Positions 8,395 through 17,272 of a DNA stretch of 64,000 bases are shown piece by piece; within the stretch, counting starts at the first letter, position 1, and every line of letters begins with the position of its first letter. Position numbers and translations under genes: made by a program. The DNA comes from Mobilitalea sibirica (GTDB lineage Bacteria; Bacillota; Clostridia; Lachnospirales; Lachnospiraceae): NCBI RefSeq assembly GCF_015999265.1, contig NZ_JAEAGR010000005.1, positions 1 through 64,000 of the forward strand, in the 5' to 3' direction. The notes beneath the pieces were generated by a model. It made no database searches. It had not been told where the DNA came from and worked only from the letters and a program-made list of their open reading frames with translations.

Positions 8395-9264
8395 ATGGAC
8401 ACTATTTTATTCAGTGATACAGTTGGGGGTATCATGGTAGAGCGGATTAAAAGAGAAGCTAGCTTTAACATGGTATCAAAACATTTTCATAATGAATATG
8501 AGATATATTATCTTGTAAGTGGTGAACGGTTTTATTTCATCGAGAAGCAGACCTATGATGTGAAAAAGGGAAGTCTGGTCATTATTGATCGGAATCAAAT
8601 TCATAAAACGGTTGGAACCAACACCACTCATCACGATCGAATTCTGATGCTGATTACGGAAGAGGCCTTAGAACCGATCTTTCAATTATACGATAATATT
8701 GATATGAGAAGCTTTTTTACAAAAAACTCAGGTGTAATTGAATTGAATGAAGCAGGACAGCATTATGTGGAGGAGCTTCTTTTCGGAATTATTAGAGAAA
8801 TGAAGGAAAAGCATACCAGCTATGAGTTTGTAACCAAAGCAAAACTAGCGGAACTTCTGATCTTTGCCACAAGATGTAAAAACGGAGAGAATGCTACCTT
8901 AAAGTCAGAAACCATACAAACGGAAAAATATAAGAAAATCAATGAAATTGCAGAATACATTACACAAAATTATCAGTATAATATATCCTTAGCGGATATT
9001 TCAGAAGATTTTTATATCAGTAAATGCTATCTTAGCAGAATTTTCAAAGAAATTACTGGCTTTACCGTAAATGAATATATCAATATCATCCGTATTAAGA
9101 AAGCCCAGCAACTATTAGAAAATACCGATTACAGTATTACTCAGATTGCCGGGCTCGTTGGGTATGATAGTATCACTTACTTTGAAAAAGTATTTAAAAA
9201 GTATACTGAAATTTCACCTTTAAAATATCGTAAGAAGTTGATGAAACTAAAGCAGATTGGTTAA
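8395..9264 (+). CDS. AraC-family transcriptional regulator with cupin sensor
   Basis: A 289-residue regulator. Residues ~20-100 form a cupin-like sugar-sensing domain (HFHNEYEIYYLVSGERFYF); residues ~185-285 are the double helix-turn-helix of the AraC/XylS family (ISLADISEDFYISKCYLSRIFKEITG and later ITQIAGLVGYDSITYFEKVFKKYTEISPLKYR). It begins 38 bp after the glycosidase and is probably co-transcribed with the transport genes. It is the only regulator encoded inside the rhamnose/galacturonate region, so it likely activates some of these promoters; two direct-repeat sites with AraC-like spacing near the rha genes fit this. The effector is unknown. Confidence 0.9.
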   Translation: MDTILFSDTVGGIMVERIKREASFNMVSKHFHNEYEIYYLVSGERFYFIEKQTYDVKKGSLVIIDRNQIHKTVGTNTTHHDRILMLITEEALEPIFQLYDNIDMRSFFTKNSGVIELNEAGQHYVEELLFGIIREMKEKHTSYEFVTKAKLAELLIFATRCKNGENATLKSETIQTEKYKKINEIAEYITQNYQYNISLADISEDFYISKCYLSRIFKEITGFTVNEYINIIRIKKAQQLLENTDYSITQIAGLVGYDSITYFEKVFKKYTEISPLKYRKKLMKLKQIG

Positions 9265-9279
9265 ATAGAAATATTATGT

Positions 9280-10674
9280 TTATTTGTGTGGAAACCAATC
9301 CTTTGGTAAATATGCTTTTGTATTCTCAAGCATTTCATTAAATAAATCAAGGGCATCTGCTTCATGAATGGTCATTAAGGGATCGTTTAGAAATGCTTTA
9401 AAAGCCAGTTTACGATCACAGGTCAGAGCAGCATGTAAAATATCATCATGATTTATTATGTGAGGAGCGATTAATTCCCTAACATTCTCCGGTACAGAAC
9501 CGGAGAACACAGGGGCAATATGATCTCTTTCAAACAAAGCGTTAGTTTCTACGATTGCACCAATCGGCAGATTGGCTATCTGACCATAGTTAGGCACGTT
9601 AACATTGCTCACCGTTCGCGCTAGGCCAAGGAGGGATTTGATTAAAAGTATTCCCTCTTCACCGGAAGGAGTTTTATCAAGCTTTTTTTCGCCGCTTACA
9701 TATTGTTCGGATTTTTCCATACGCTTATGTAAGTCATCGATGCGAAAATCCACAGAGGTTAATTTAAAGCCCCAGGAAATAACGGTTTCCGGATCTTTTA
9801 GATAGACAGGGGAAACAAATTCAGCCAGATGTCTGTCACCGGCAGCGGCGATTAAACCATATCGACGGAATAAATCAAATTTTACTCTGTGACTGCAGGC
9901 AAACGGACTGTTCATCCAGTTGTCATCCTTAATAGCACAGCCTTCTTCGAAGTAACGGTCTGAAAATTCCTTATACAATGGGAATAAGTCATAACCTTTG
10001 TAAGAGGCCCGATCAAACCAAGTGAAATGATTAATTCCTAAAACATTGACATTGATTTCACTACGATCTATATTTTCTATACCAAGCATCTCGTCACACA
10101 TTTTTGCAAGAAGCTTTTGTGTACCAAATACCTCATGGCAGCAGCCGAAAGCTTTTATGTCCGGATATACATAATATAAAGTTTTTACACATAGGGACAT
10201 GGGATTCGTATAATTGATTACCCAAGCATTGGGGGAATACTGTTTGATGGCCTCAGCAATTTCTACAAACATAGGAATGGTACGAAGAGCTCTAACCAGT
10301 CCGCCCGGTCCAACGGTATCCCCAACCGGTTGATAGATACCATATTTCTCAGGTGCATGGACATCAGAGCGCATCTCCTCGAAGGTTCCCGGTAGAATAG
10401 AGATCACTACAAAATCGGCTCCGGTTAAGGCTTCCTTTAAACTGTCGGCAGTTTCGTAATTCCATTTACCTTTTGTATCCGGGTCGTCTGATACGGAGTT
10501 ACCGATAATCTTGTTGTAATGTGCTGCCTCTTTATCTATATCGTACAAGCGGATTCTACCGCACATTTGTTCATCAATGGCTAAGTCAGCCATAAAGGTC
10601 CAGGCCCAACCCTTCGATCCCCCTCCGATATACGCTATATTAATATCAGATACCTTATTGTCTTTAAAGATCAT
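9280..10674 (-). CDS. lplD: GH4 family glycosidase, alpha-galacturonidase-like
   Basis: A 464-residue NAD+ and divalent metal-dependent glycoside hydrolase of family 4. The Rossmann motif is IAYIGGGSKGW (residues ~13-23); the conserved NYTNPMS, metal-ligand region GCCHEVFG (Cys178/179, His180) and NHFTWF (~215-220) are all present. By eye it resembles Bacillus subtilis LplD along its whole length, including the GDTVGPGG and AAGDRHLAEF blocks. LplD-type GH4 enzymes have been shown to hydrolyse alpha-galacturonides, which suits the neighbouring uronate genes. It is convergent with the AraC gene (15-bp gap) and divergent from rhaB. The family call is secure; alpha-galacturonidase over other GH4 specificities is likely but not certain. 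Confidence 0.87.
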   Translation of the reverse strand: MIFKDNKVSDINIAYIGGGSKGWAWTFMADLAIDEQMCGRIRLYDIDKEAAHYNKIIGNSVSDDPDTKGKWNYETADSLKEALTGADFVVISILPGTFEEMRSDVHAPEKYGIYQPVGDTVGPGGLVRALRTIPMFVEIAEAIKQYSPNAWVINYTNPMSLCVKTLYYVYPDIKAFGCCHEVFGTQKLLAKMCDEMLGIENIDRSEINVNVLGINHFTWFDRASYKGYDLFPLYKEFSDRYFEEGCAIKDDNWMNSPFACSHRVKFDLFRRYGLIAAAGDRHLAEFVSPVYLKDPETVISWGFKLTSVDFRIDDLHKRMEKSEQYVSGEKKLDKTPSGEEGILLIKSLLGLARTVSNVNVPNYGQIANLPIGAIVETNALFERDHIAPVFSGSVPENVRELIAPHIINHDDILHAALTCDRKLAFKAFLNDPLMTIHEADALDLFNEMLENTKAYLPKDWFPHK

Positions 10675-11011
10675 ATTGTTACCTCGCTTTTTGTAATATT
10701 TTGTTCATTATAAAAATAACAGATTTGTTCATGGAAAAAAATATGTTCTTTTGACCTAATTATAAATCAATATATTTAATAAAACTACAAATATATTATG
10801 CTTTTTCTAAGGAAAATCAAACAATATTGTTATAGTTTAATTGTTTTAATTTGTATATAATGATTTGTGTGTTTGTAAAACTTATAAAAGCAAAAAGTAA
10901 AATCTGCACCTTTCAATAATACAAAAAGAAAGCGTGGCCAAAGCACCACTATAGATGATTTTCAAGTGGATTTTACATAAATGTATAATAAAATTTGAAA
11001 GGATTGAGTAG
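10675..11011. promoter_or_regulatory. Divergent GH4/rhaB promoter region with TGTTCAT motifs
   Basis: A 337-bp A+T-rich region between divergent genes. TGTTCAT occurs at 10702 and 10726 and a TGTTCTT variant at 10744. A TATAAT at 10856-10861 points to rhaB but has no good -35 box, as expected for an activator-dependent promoter. No gene is visible here. Confidence 0.45.
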
Positions 11012-12412
11012 ATGCAGAAATATTATCTGGCTATTGATATCGGAGCCTCCAGTGGAAGACATGTTCTGGGGTATATGAATAATGGAAAACTTACATTGGA
11101 GGAAGTATACCGCTTTGAAAACAATTTAATAAAGCAGAACAAGCATCTGTGCTGGGATCTAAAGGGATTGTTTCAGGAGATAGTAAATGGCTTGAAAATA
11201 TGCAAAAAGCAAAACCGTATACCAACTAGCATGGGAATCGATACTTGGGCAGTGGATTTTGTTCTATTAGATAAAGATGGTCAGATTCTGGGTGACACCG
11301 TAGCTTATCGGGATAGTAGAACCAATGGGATGGATCGTAAGGTCGGTGATTTAATTTCTTTGGAAAGCTTGTATCAGAGAACCGGTATCCAAAAGCTTAA
11401 TTTCAATACGATATATCAGCTGATGGCAGTAAAACAAAATCATCCGAAGTACTTAGATAAAGCGAAGGATTTTCTTATGATACCGGATTACTTTCATTAT
11501 CTTTTAACCGGTAATAAATGTGTGGAGTATACCAATGCCACGACAACACAGTTGGTTAATCTTAAGACAAAGGATTGGGATTATGAATTAATGGATTTAC
11601 TGGAGTTTCCCCGGGATATCTTTAAAGCGATCCATATGCCGATGACGGTGGTAGGCTCCTTTCGTAAGGATATAATAGATGAAGTTGGATTTGACTGTCA
11701 GGTAGTGTTACCTGCTACGCATGATACAGGTTCAGCGGTACTGGCTGTTCCTTCGAAGCAGGAGGATTTTATCTATCTAAGCTCCGGCACTTGGTCTTTG
11801 ATGGGTATTGAAAGTATGAAACCCTATAACTCTGCTTATAGTATGGAGCATAATTTCACCAATGAGGGAGGCTTTGAATACCGTTACAGATGTCTTAAAA
11901 ACATCATGGGCCTATGGATGGTTCAATGCATACGACGGGAACTTAAATCTAAATGTACCTATGAGGAACTATGTCAGTTGGCCAAAGAGGCAGACGATTT
12001 TCCTTCGAGATTGGATGTTAATGCAGAAGTTTTTCTTGCTCCCGAGAGTATGATACAGGAAATTAAATATTATTGTAAGAAAACCAATCAACCGATCCCT
12101 GTCACGATTGGAGAGTTGGCAGCCTGCATCTATCATAGTCTGGCTGAAAGCTATGCCGTTACAGTAAATGAAATTGAGAGATTGACAGGGATAACCTACT
12201 CCGGTATTCATATCGTTGGAGGTGGATCCAATGCCGGATATCTGAATGAACTGACAGCCAAAGCAACCGGGAAGGAGATCTATATCGGACCGGTGGAAGC
12301 AACAGCGATTGGAAATCTGTTGGTACAGATGATGAAGGACAATGTATTTTGTAGCTTGAAGGATGCCAGGGAATGTGTGTATCACTCCTTTGAAATACAA
12401 AAACTGATTTAG
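11012..12412 (+). CDS. rhaB: Rhamnulokinase
   Basis: A 466-residue FGGY-family kinase that phosphorylates L-rhamnulose at C1. The first phosphate motif DIGASSGR is at residues ~8-15, followed by GIDTWAVDFVLLD (~75-87), the ATHDTGSAV segment, and the C-terminal adenosine-binding HIVGGGSNAGYLNELTA. The length is within the family range (about 470-490). It starts the rhaB-rhaA-rhaD run; rhaA follows after 37 bp. The start ATG 11012 is preceded by GAAAGGA. The protein works in the cytoplasm between rhamnose isomerase and rhamnulose-1-phosphate aldolase. Confidence 0.93.
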   Translation: MQKYYLAIDIGASSGRHVLGYMNNGKLTLEEVYRFENNLIKQNKHLCWDLKGLFQEIVNGLKICKKQNRIPTSMGIDTWAVDFVLLDKDGQILGDTVAYRDSRTNGMDRKVGDLISLESLYQRTGIQKLNFNTIYQLMAVKQNHPKYLDKAKDFLMIPDYFHYLLTGNKCVEYTNATTTQLVNLKTKDWDYELMDLLEFPRDIFKAIHMPMTVVGSFRKDIIDEVGFDCQVVLPATHDTGSAVLAVPSKQEDFIYLSSGTWSLMGIESMKPYNSAYSMEHNFTNEGGFEYRYRCLKNIMGLWMVQCIRRELKSKCTYEELCQLAKEADDFPSRLDVNAEVFLAPESMIQEIKYYCKKTNQPIPVTIGELAACIYHSLAESYAVTVNEIERLTGITYSGIHIVGGGSNAGYLNELTAKATGKEIYIGPVEATAIGNLLVQMMKDNVFCSLKDARECVYHSFEIQKLI

Positions 12413-12449
12413 AATTTTATTAAGCATAACAACTGAATGGAGGATGTGA

Positions 12450-13700
12450 ATGGATACTTTAAAGCGGTATGAAACAGCAAAAAGACTTTATCAAAAAATC
12501 GGGGTAGATACAGAGGAAGCAATAAAACGACTTGATAATATTTCTTTGTCAATGCATTGCTGGCAAGGGGATGATGTAACCGGTTTTGACAGGAAAGGAC
12601 CCTTATCCGGGGGGATTCAGGCCACCGGGAATTATCCGGGTAGAGCAAGAACGCCTAAGGAATTGATGGCGGATATTGATATGGCACTTAGTCTGATACC
12701 CGGAACCCACAGGATTAATTTACATGCTTGTTATGCAATTTTTGAAGAGGGGGAATTTGCTGATAGAGATCAGCTGGAACCGAAACATTATAAAGCATGG
12801 GTCGATTTTGCTAAGGAAAGGGGCTTAGGGTTAGACTTTAATCCGACTTTTTTCTCACATCCAAAGGCTGCGCAGTTTACCTTATCTAGTCCTAATGAAG
12901 AGATACGAAAATTTTGGATTGACCATGGAAAAGCCTGTATCAAAATATCAGAATATTATGCTGAGGAGCTAAATACTCCTTGCCTAATGAATATCTGGAT
13001 ACCTGACGGATATAAGGATATTCCGGCGGACAGGTACTCGCCAAGGGAGAGGTTTAAGGATTCTCTCGATCAAATTCTATCCATCGATTATGATAAAGAG
13101 AAAGTATTGGTGAGTTTAGAATCCAAGGTATTTGGGATCGGTTTGGAATCCTATACGGTAGGCAGTGCAGAATTTTGCATGAAATACGCCGCGCAGAAGG
13201 GAATTTTGAGTTTGATGGATAACGGTCATTACCATCCTACCGAGATGGTTTCGGATAAGCTATCCTCCTTACTTCTATTTGATCAGAAGCTGGCTTTACA
13301 TGTCACAAGACCGGTCCGCTGGGACAGTGATCATGTGGTATTATTTGATGATGAAACGAAAGAAATTGCCAAGGAGATTGTTCGAAATGATGCACTTGAT
13401 CGGGTAATGATCGGATTAGACTTTTTCGATGCCAGCATCAACCGCATCAGCGCATGGATATTAGGAATGCGCAATATGCAAAAGGCACTGCTGTTTGCAC
13501 TTCTGACCCCCTATAAAGAATTTGCCCGTATGCAAAAGAATAATGAGCTGACAAAGCTATTAGTCATGCAAGAGGAGATGAAATCCTATCCCTTTGGTGA
13601 CGTGTGGGATTATTTTTGCAACAAACATAACGTACCGGAGAAGGAAGATTGGTTTGCATGGATACAGCAATATGAAACGGATGTATTATCAAAAAGGTAA
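12450..13700 (+). CDS. rhaA: L-rhamnose isomerase
   Basis: A 416-residue enzyme interconverting L-rhamnose and L-rhamnulose, Mn2+-dependent with a TIM-barrel fold. Family hallmarks are the N-terminal ISLSMHCWQGDDV, INLHACYA, LGLDFNPTFFSHPKA, MNIWIPDG, SLESKVFGIGLESYTVGS and LMDNGHYHPTE blocks carrying the metal and substrate residues, and LHVTRPVRWDSDHVV. The length matches the E. coli protein (419). GGAGG lies upstream of ATG 12450. It is co-directional with rhaB and separated from rhaD by 263 bp. Confidence 0.96.
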   Translation: MDTLKRYETAKRLYQKIGVDTEEAIKRLDNISLSMHCWQGDDVTGFDRKGPLSGGIQATGNYPGRARTPKELMADIDMALSLIPGTHRINLHACYAIFEEGEFADRDQLEPKHYKAWVDFAKERGLGLDFNPTFFSHPKAAQFTLSSPNEEIRKFWIDHGKACIKISEYYAEELNTPCLMNIWIPDGYKDIPADRYSPRERFKDSLDQILSIDYDKEKVLVSLESKVFGIGLESYTVGSAEFCMKYAAQKGILSLMDNGHYHPTEMVSDKLSSLLLFDQKLALHVTRPVRWDSDHVVLFDDETKEIAKEIVRNDALDRVMIGLDFFDASINRISAWILGMRNMQKALLFALLTPYKEFARMQKNNELTKLLVMQEEMKSYPFGDVWDYFCNKHNVPEKEDWFAWIQQYETDVLSKR

Positions 13701-13963
13701 GAGATATGAAACTTAGATGCAAGTAAAATAATAGGTTATAATGTGATCTATGTTCATAGAATACCGGTTTACGTTCATAAATATCAGAATGGTTTTAATT
13801 CATGTGGATTACTCATGAGATAAGATAGAAACTTGGGGGTAATCGATCACTTAACCTGAAATGTGCTTTATGGGATGAACAAATATAGTATATGGTTAGG
13901 AAGGATAAACATGAAATTATGTACTCATATAATAAGTGATAACATAGAAAAGAGGACTGTAGG
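13701..13963. promoter_or_regulatory. rhaA-rhaD intergenic region with AraC-spaced direct repeats
   Basis: GTTCATA is found at 13752-13758 and again at 13773-13779, 21 bp apart, so both copies lie on the same face of the helix. An inverted copy (ATGAACA) lies at 13875-13881. AraC-family proteins typically bind direct repeats about 21 bp apart. The same core occurs upstream of rhaB. rhaD may therefore have its own regulated promoter. Confidence 0.4.
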
Positions 13964-14791
13964 ATGAAAGTAACAGATATTGAATTTATCAAAGGCTTTA
14001 TCAGATTAACCGATGACGGATTTAAACAGGGGTGGCATGAACGAAACGGAGGTAATTTAACGTACCGTTTAAAGTCGGAAGAGGTAGAGCAGGTAAAAGA
14101 TCACCTAACCGCCTATCAACCCTGGGTTGATATCGGAGCTAAAGTACCGAGACTTGCCGGCGAATATTTTCTTGTAACCGGTTCAGGAAAGTTCTTTCGA
14201 AATGTAGTACTAGCTCCGGAGGAGAATATTGCAATTATTGAAATTGATGCATCAGGAGAAAATTATCGGATTCGATGGGGGTTATGTAGCGGCGGAAGAC
14301 CGACCAGCGAATTGCCTTCTCATCTGATGAATCATGAAGTGAAAAAAGAGGTGACAGGAGGAAAACATAGAGTCATATATCATTGTCACCCAGCGAATGT
14401 GATAGCATTAACCTTCGTCCTTCCCCTAAAGGATGAGATATTTACCAGAGAATTATGGGAGATGGCTACAGAATGTCCGGTTGTATTTCCTGAGGGAGTC
14501 GGTGTTGTAGGATGGATGGTTCCGGGTGGAAGAAGTATTGCGGTAGAGACCAGTAAACTGATGAAAAAATATAGTGTAGCCATCTGGGCACACCATGGAA
14601 TGTTTTGTTCCGGAGAAGATTTTGATATCACCTTTGGACTGGCTCATACGGTAGAAAAGGCAGCTGAGATTTTAGTGAAAGTTCTCTCTATGAGTAAGGA
14701 AAAACTTCAAACCATAACGGCACAAAACTTTAGAGATCTGGCAAAGGATTTTCATGTAGAGCTACCGGAAGAGTTCCTATATGACAGATAA
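13964..14791 (+). CDS. rhaD: Rhamnulose-1-phosphate aldolase
   Basis: A 275-residue class II (zinc) aldolase cleaving L-rhamnulose 1-phosphate to L-lactaldehyde and dihydroxyacetone phosphate. It matches the 274-residue E. coli enzyme from the N-terminus (GWHERNGGNLTYRL) through the phosphate-binding VTGSGKFFRNV and GGRPTSELPSHL, the first zinc pair in YHCHPANVIALTF, and the distal IWAHHGMFCSGEDF that supplies the third zinc histidine. No reductase or dehydrogenase for lactaldehyde is adjacent; the iron alcohol dehydrogenase at 27811 is too distant to assign. Confidence 0.95.
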   Translation: MKVTDIEFIKGFIRLTDDGFKQGWHERNGGNLTYRLKSEEVEQVKDHLTAYQPWVDIGAKVPRLAGEYFLVTGSGKFFRNVVLAPEENIAIIEIDASGENYRIRWGLCSGGRPTSELPSHLMNHEVKKEVTGGKHRVIYHCHPANVIALTFVLPLKDEIFTRELWEMATECPVVFPEGVGVVGWMVPGGRSIAVETSKLMKKYSVAIWAHHGMFCSGEDFDITFGLAHTVEKAAEILVKVLSMSKEKLQTITAQNFRDLAKDFHVELPEEFLYDR

Positions 14792-14803
14792 TATGATTTA
14801 GTA

Positions 14804-14877
14804 CGGGCTGTTTCCAATAGAATAAGATAAGACGGAACATAGGTTCCTACTTATCTTATTCTATTGGAAACAGCCCG
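14804..14877. repeat. 28-bp perfect inverted repeat after rhaD
   Basis: Arms 14804-14831 and 14850-14877 are exact reverse complements and enclose an 18-nt loop that itself contains a short GGAAC/GTTCC pairing. It starts 13 bp after the rhaD stop. No T-tract follows. The arm shares its CGGG-CTGT end and an inner TAAGATAA block with the larger palindrome at 15244, so both may be members of one repeat family. Confidence 0.8.
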
Positions 14878-14929
14878 CTGTACGCACTCACAAAGTGGTA
14901 TCCGATCATAACTATTGACACAGAGCAAT

Positions 14930-14995
14930 AATAACCCTGCCTTTTTTAGTCTGTACTATCAGAACTTGGAAAGAGGCAGGGTTATTTTATTATAC
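14930..14995 (+). terminator. Intrinsic terminator downstream of rhaD
   Basis: AATAACCCTGCCT at 14930-14942 pairs perfectly with 14974-14986, followed by a T-rich stretch. On the minus strand the hairpin is also bordered by A/T bases, so it may act in both directions. Confidence 0.75.
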
Positions 14996-15243
14996 AGTTA
15001 TGTTTCAAGAGCCCGAAAATAACATCATACTTAAATTTGTACAATCTTAGTTATTGAATAGGTGATACATACCATAGTTTATTCCGGGCACGCACTCGCT
15101 TGTATGAAATATATAGTGGTGTACACAACAGTTGCTCTAAACTATGATTTGCTTGAATCATTTGACGAATTCCAGATTGAAGAAAGGCATTTGACTCAAA
15201 TCTTATAGAGAAAAACTTATAATACGAACCCTAACGAGTACAG

Positions 15244-15450
15244 CGGGGCTGTCTTATACAGACTAAGATAAAAAGACAGGACCAGGGTTTCCCTAAATGC
15301 ACTATTTGGAGAACGAATTCTCAGATTTGTCTGATTGTTACGTACATTTATGTACGAAAACAGGCATATTAATCTGAGAAGACGTACTCCAACGAGAGTG
15401 TGTGGGAAACCCAGGTCCTGTCCTATCTTAGTCTGTGTGAGACAACCCCG
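15244..15450. repeat. 207-bp long imperfect palindrome
   Basis: The outer arms (15244-15293 and 15404-15450) are about 85-90% complementary, the middle arms (around 15306-15332 and 15361-15394) pair well, and the centre is an exact CGTACAT/ATGTACG palindrome at 15341-15356. The whole element would fold into one ~95-bp hairpin. It lies between convergent rhaD and uxaC, ending 27 bp before the uxaC stop codon. No protein is encoded. It resembles a MITE-like or extragenic palindromic element. Confidence 0.85.
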
Positions 15451-15477
15451 AAAATATTCTTTAATTGTTCATTAAAT

Positions 15478-16881
15478 CTATATAAAACCGAAATAACGAA
15501 TCGCATTATTATAAGATATATCTTGCACAATCTCCCCAAGGGCTTCCAAATCATATGGATATTCACCATTCTCGACCCAGTTGCCAATGATGTCACAGAG
15601 AATTCTTCTAAAGTATTCATGTCTGGTATACGAGAGGAAGCTGCGGGAATCAGTCAACATTCCTATGAAATTAGACAAAAGCCCCAGATTCGCCAGAGAT
15701 TGTAGTTGTTCTGTCATGCCAAGCTTATGATCATTAAACCACCAAGCTGAACCATGTTGTATTTTACCAATGGCAGAGGAATCCTGAAAGCATCCCAGTA
15801 CGGTACCAATTAAGGCATTATCGTTCGGATTTAAGGAGTATAATATGGTTTTTGGTAACTGATCTGTACTTTGCAAAGCATTTAGATAACCGGTTAACTG
15901 CGCCGCGCTGCCTTCATTATTGATGCAATCGTAGCCGGTGTCAGGACCAAGCAGTTTGAACATATTGGTGTTATTGTCACGAAGGGAATTAAAATGTAGT
16001 TGCAAGGCCCAGTTTCTCTTATGGTATTCCCTACCAAAAAAGAGCATAATGGAGGTTTTATATTGCATCAACTGAGTTTCGTCTAAGCTGGCTCCGCCCA
16101 ACCGTTTTTGAAAGATTTCTTCCACTGCTGCTTCAGAGGTGGGTTGGTACATAACATAGGGTAGGCTGTGATCAGCCACAAGACATCCTGCCTCGGCAAA
16201 GTAATCAATTCTATTCTGTAAGGCTTTGCACATTGTATTATAATTCGTAATTGGTAATTGGCTGATATTAGACAGTTCTTTTATAAACTCAATAAAATCA
16301 GATTTTTCAATATGAACTGCTTTATCAGGACGGAAAGTGGGTAGAACCTTCACATCAAAGCTTTCATCCTGTGCAATCATCTTATGCCACATCAGATCGT
16401 CAATAGGACTATCGGTGGTACAGATTACTTTTACATTAGAACGTTTAATAATATTACGAACACTCATGTCAGGTTGGCGAAGTTTTTCATTGGCAAGCTC
16501 CCATACATCTTCCCAGGTAGATTTATTCAGAACACCATTATAATCAAAATATCGCTGTAATTCCAGATGACTCCAATGATACAGAGGATTACCGATAGCT
16601 CTTTGTAAGGTTTGGGCCCATTTCTGAAACTTATCCCGATCGGAGGCCTTCCCGGTTACATATTCTTCTTCAATACCGTTGGAGCGCATCTGCCTCCATT
16701 TGTAATGGTCGCCCCCCAGCCAAACCTCAGTAATGTTGTTAAAATGTCTATCCTCAGCGATTTCTTTTGGACTGATATGACAGTGGTAATCAACAATTGG
16801 CAGCTCTTTGGCATAATTATGATATAATACCTTTGCCGTTTCTGTTGTCAAAAGAAAATCTTGGTCCATAAATTGCTTCAT
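15478..16881 (-). CDS. uxaC: Uronate isomerase (glucuronate/galacturonate isomerase)
   Basis: A 467-residue amidohydrolase-superfamily enzyme converting D-galacturonate to D-tagaturonate (and D-glucuronate to D-fructuronate). Characteristic blocks are the metal-binding VDYHCHISPKEIAED (residues ~30-44), ITEVWLGGDHYKWRQMRSNG, ICTTDSPIDDLMWH, and the C-terminal GMLTDSRSFLSYTRHEYFRRILC. The length equals that of typical UxaC. It is transcribed away from uxaB and uxaA and has an AGGAGG site 8-10 bp before ATG 16881. It is the first intracellular step for galacturonate freed by the GH4 enzyme. Confidence 0.96.
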   Translation of the reverse strand: MKQFMDQDFLLTTETAKVLYHNYAKELPIVDYHCHISPKEIAEDRHFNNITEVWLGGDHYKWRQMRSNGIEEEYVTGKASDRDKFQKWAQTLQRAIGNPLYHWSHLELQRYFDYNGVLNKSTWEDVWELANEKLRQPDMSVRNIIKRSNVKVICTTDSPIDDLMWHKMIAQDESFDVKVLPTFRPDKAVHIEKSDFIEFIKELSNISQLPITNYNTMCKALQNRIDYFAEAGCLVADHSLPYVMYQPTSEAAVEEIFQKRLGGASLDETQLMQYKTSIMLFFGREYHKRNWALQLHFNSLRDNNTNMFKLLGPDTGYDCINNEGSAAQLTGYLNALQSTDQLPKTILYSLNPNDNALIGTVLGCFQDSSAIGKIQHGSAWWFNDHKLGMTEQLQSLANLGLLSNFIGMLTDSRSFLSYTRHEYFRRILCDIIGNWVENGEYPYDLEALGEIVQDISYNNAIRYFGFI

Positions 16882-17272
16882 ATGAATCCTCCTCTAATGG
16901 TTGTATTAGTATGATGTAATAATGATTAACGAAATCTTTAGGAATAAATAAATTGGTTTTATTCGTTATTATTATAATAATTATAATGATTATATCAAGA
17001 AACGAATGAATTACGTTGCTTTTTGTAATATATTTCCTTGGATTTTATTCGGGTTAGTATAGATCGTATCAGTACAGGAAGATTATACAATAAAGGAATA
17101 GTTATGTGCAACTAAGACACGCCATAAGTCAATTGAGTATAACAATAAGATAAAAAAGATAATATCGTATGATTGACTTGTATATTAGTAATCCTTAAAA
17201 TAATAGATAGAAGAAATCAATATGCTGAACAGGGTGTATCGTGTTACAGCTTAGGAAGAGCAGGAGGTACGA
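16882..17272. promoter_or_regulatory. Divergent uxaC/uxaB control region
   Basis: A 391-bp A+T-rich region between divergent uronate genes. TAACGAA (16927-16933) and its inverse TTCGTTA (16962-16968) flank a 28-bp centre about 50-90 bp upstream of uxaC, and a further ACGAATGAATTACGT near-palindrome lies at about 17002. These are candidate operator half-sites. No gene is visible. Confidence 0.35.

Noticed and set aside
8139-8471. Minus-strand open frame of 110 codons across the glycosidase and AraC genes
   Set aside because: It overlaps two well-supported plus-strand genes, has no ribosome binding site and no recognisable motif.
11969-12427. Minus-strand open frame of 152 codons opposite rhaB
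   Set aside because: Fully antisense to the conserved C-terminal half of rhaB; composition is that of a shadow frame.
14804-15450. Insertion sequence ends
   Set aside because: No transposase or remnant lies between or near the palindromes, and no clear target-site duplication is visible.
15400-15705. Plus-strand open frame over the palindrome and uxaC 3' end
   Set aside because: It runs through the inverted repeat and then antisense to the conserved uxaC C-terminus; no ribosome binding site.
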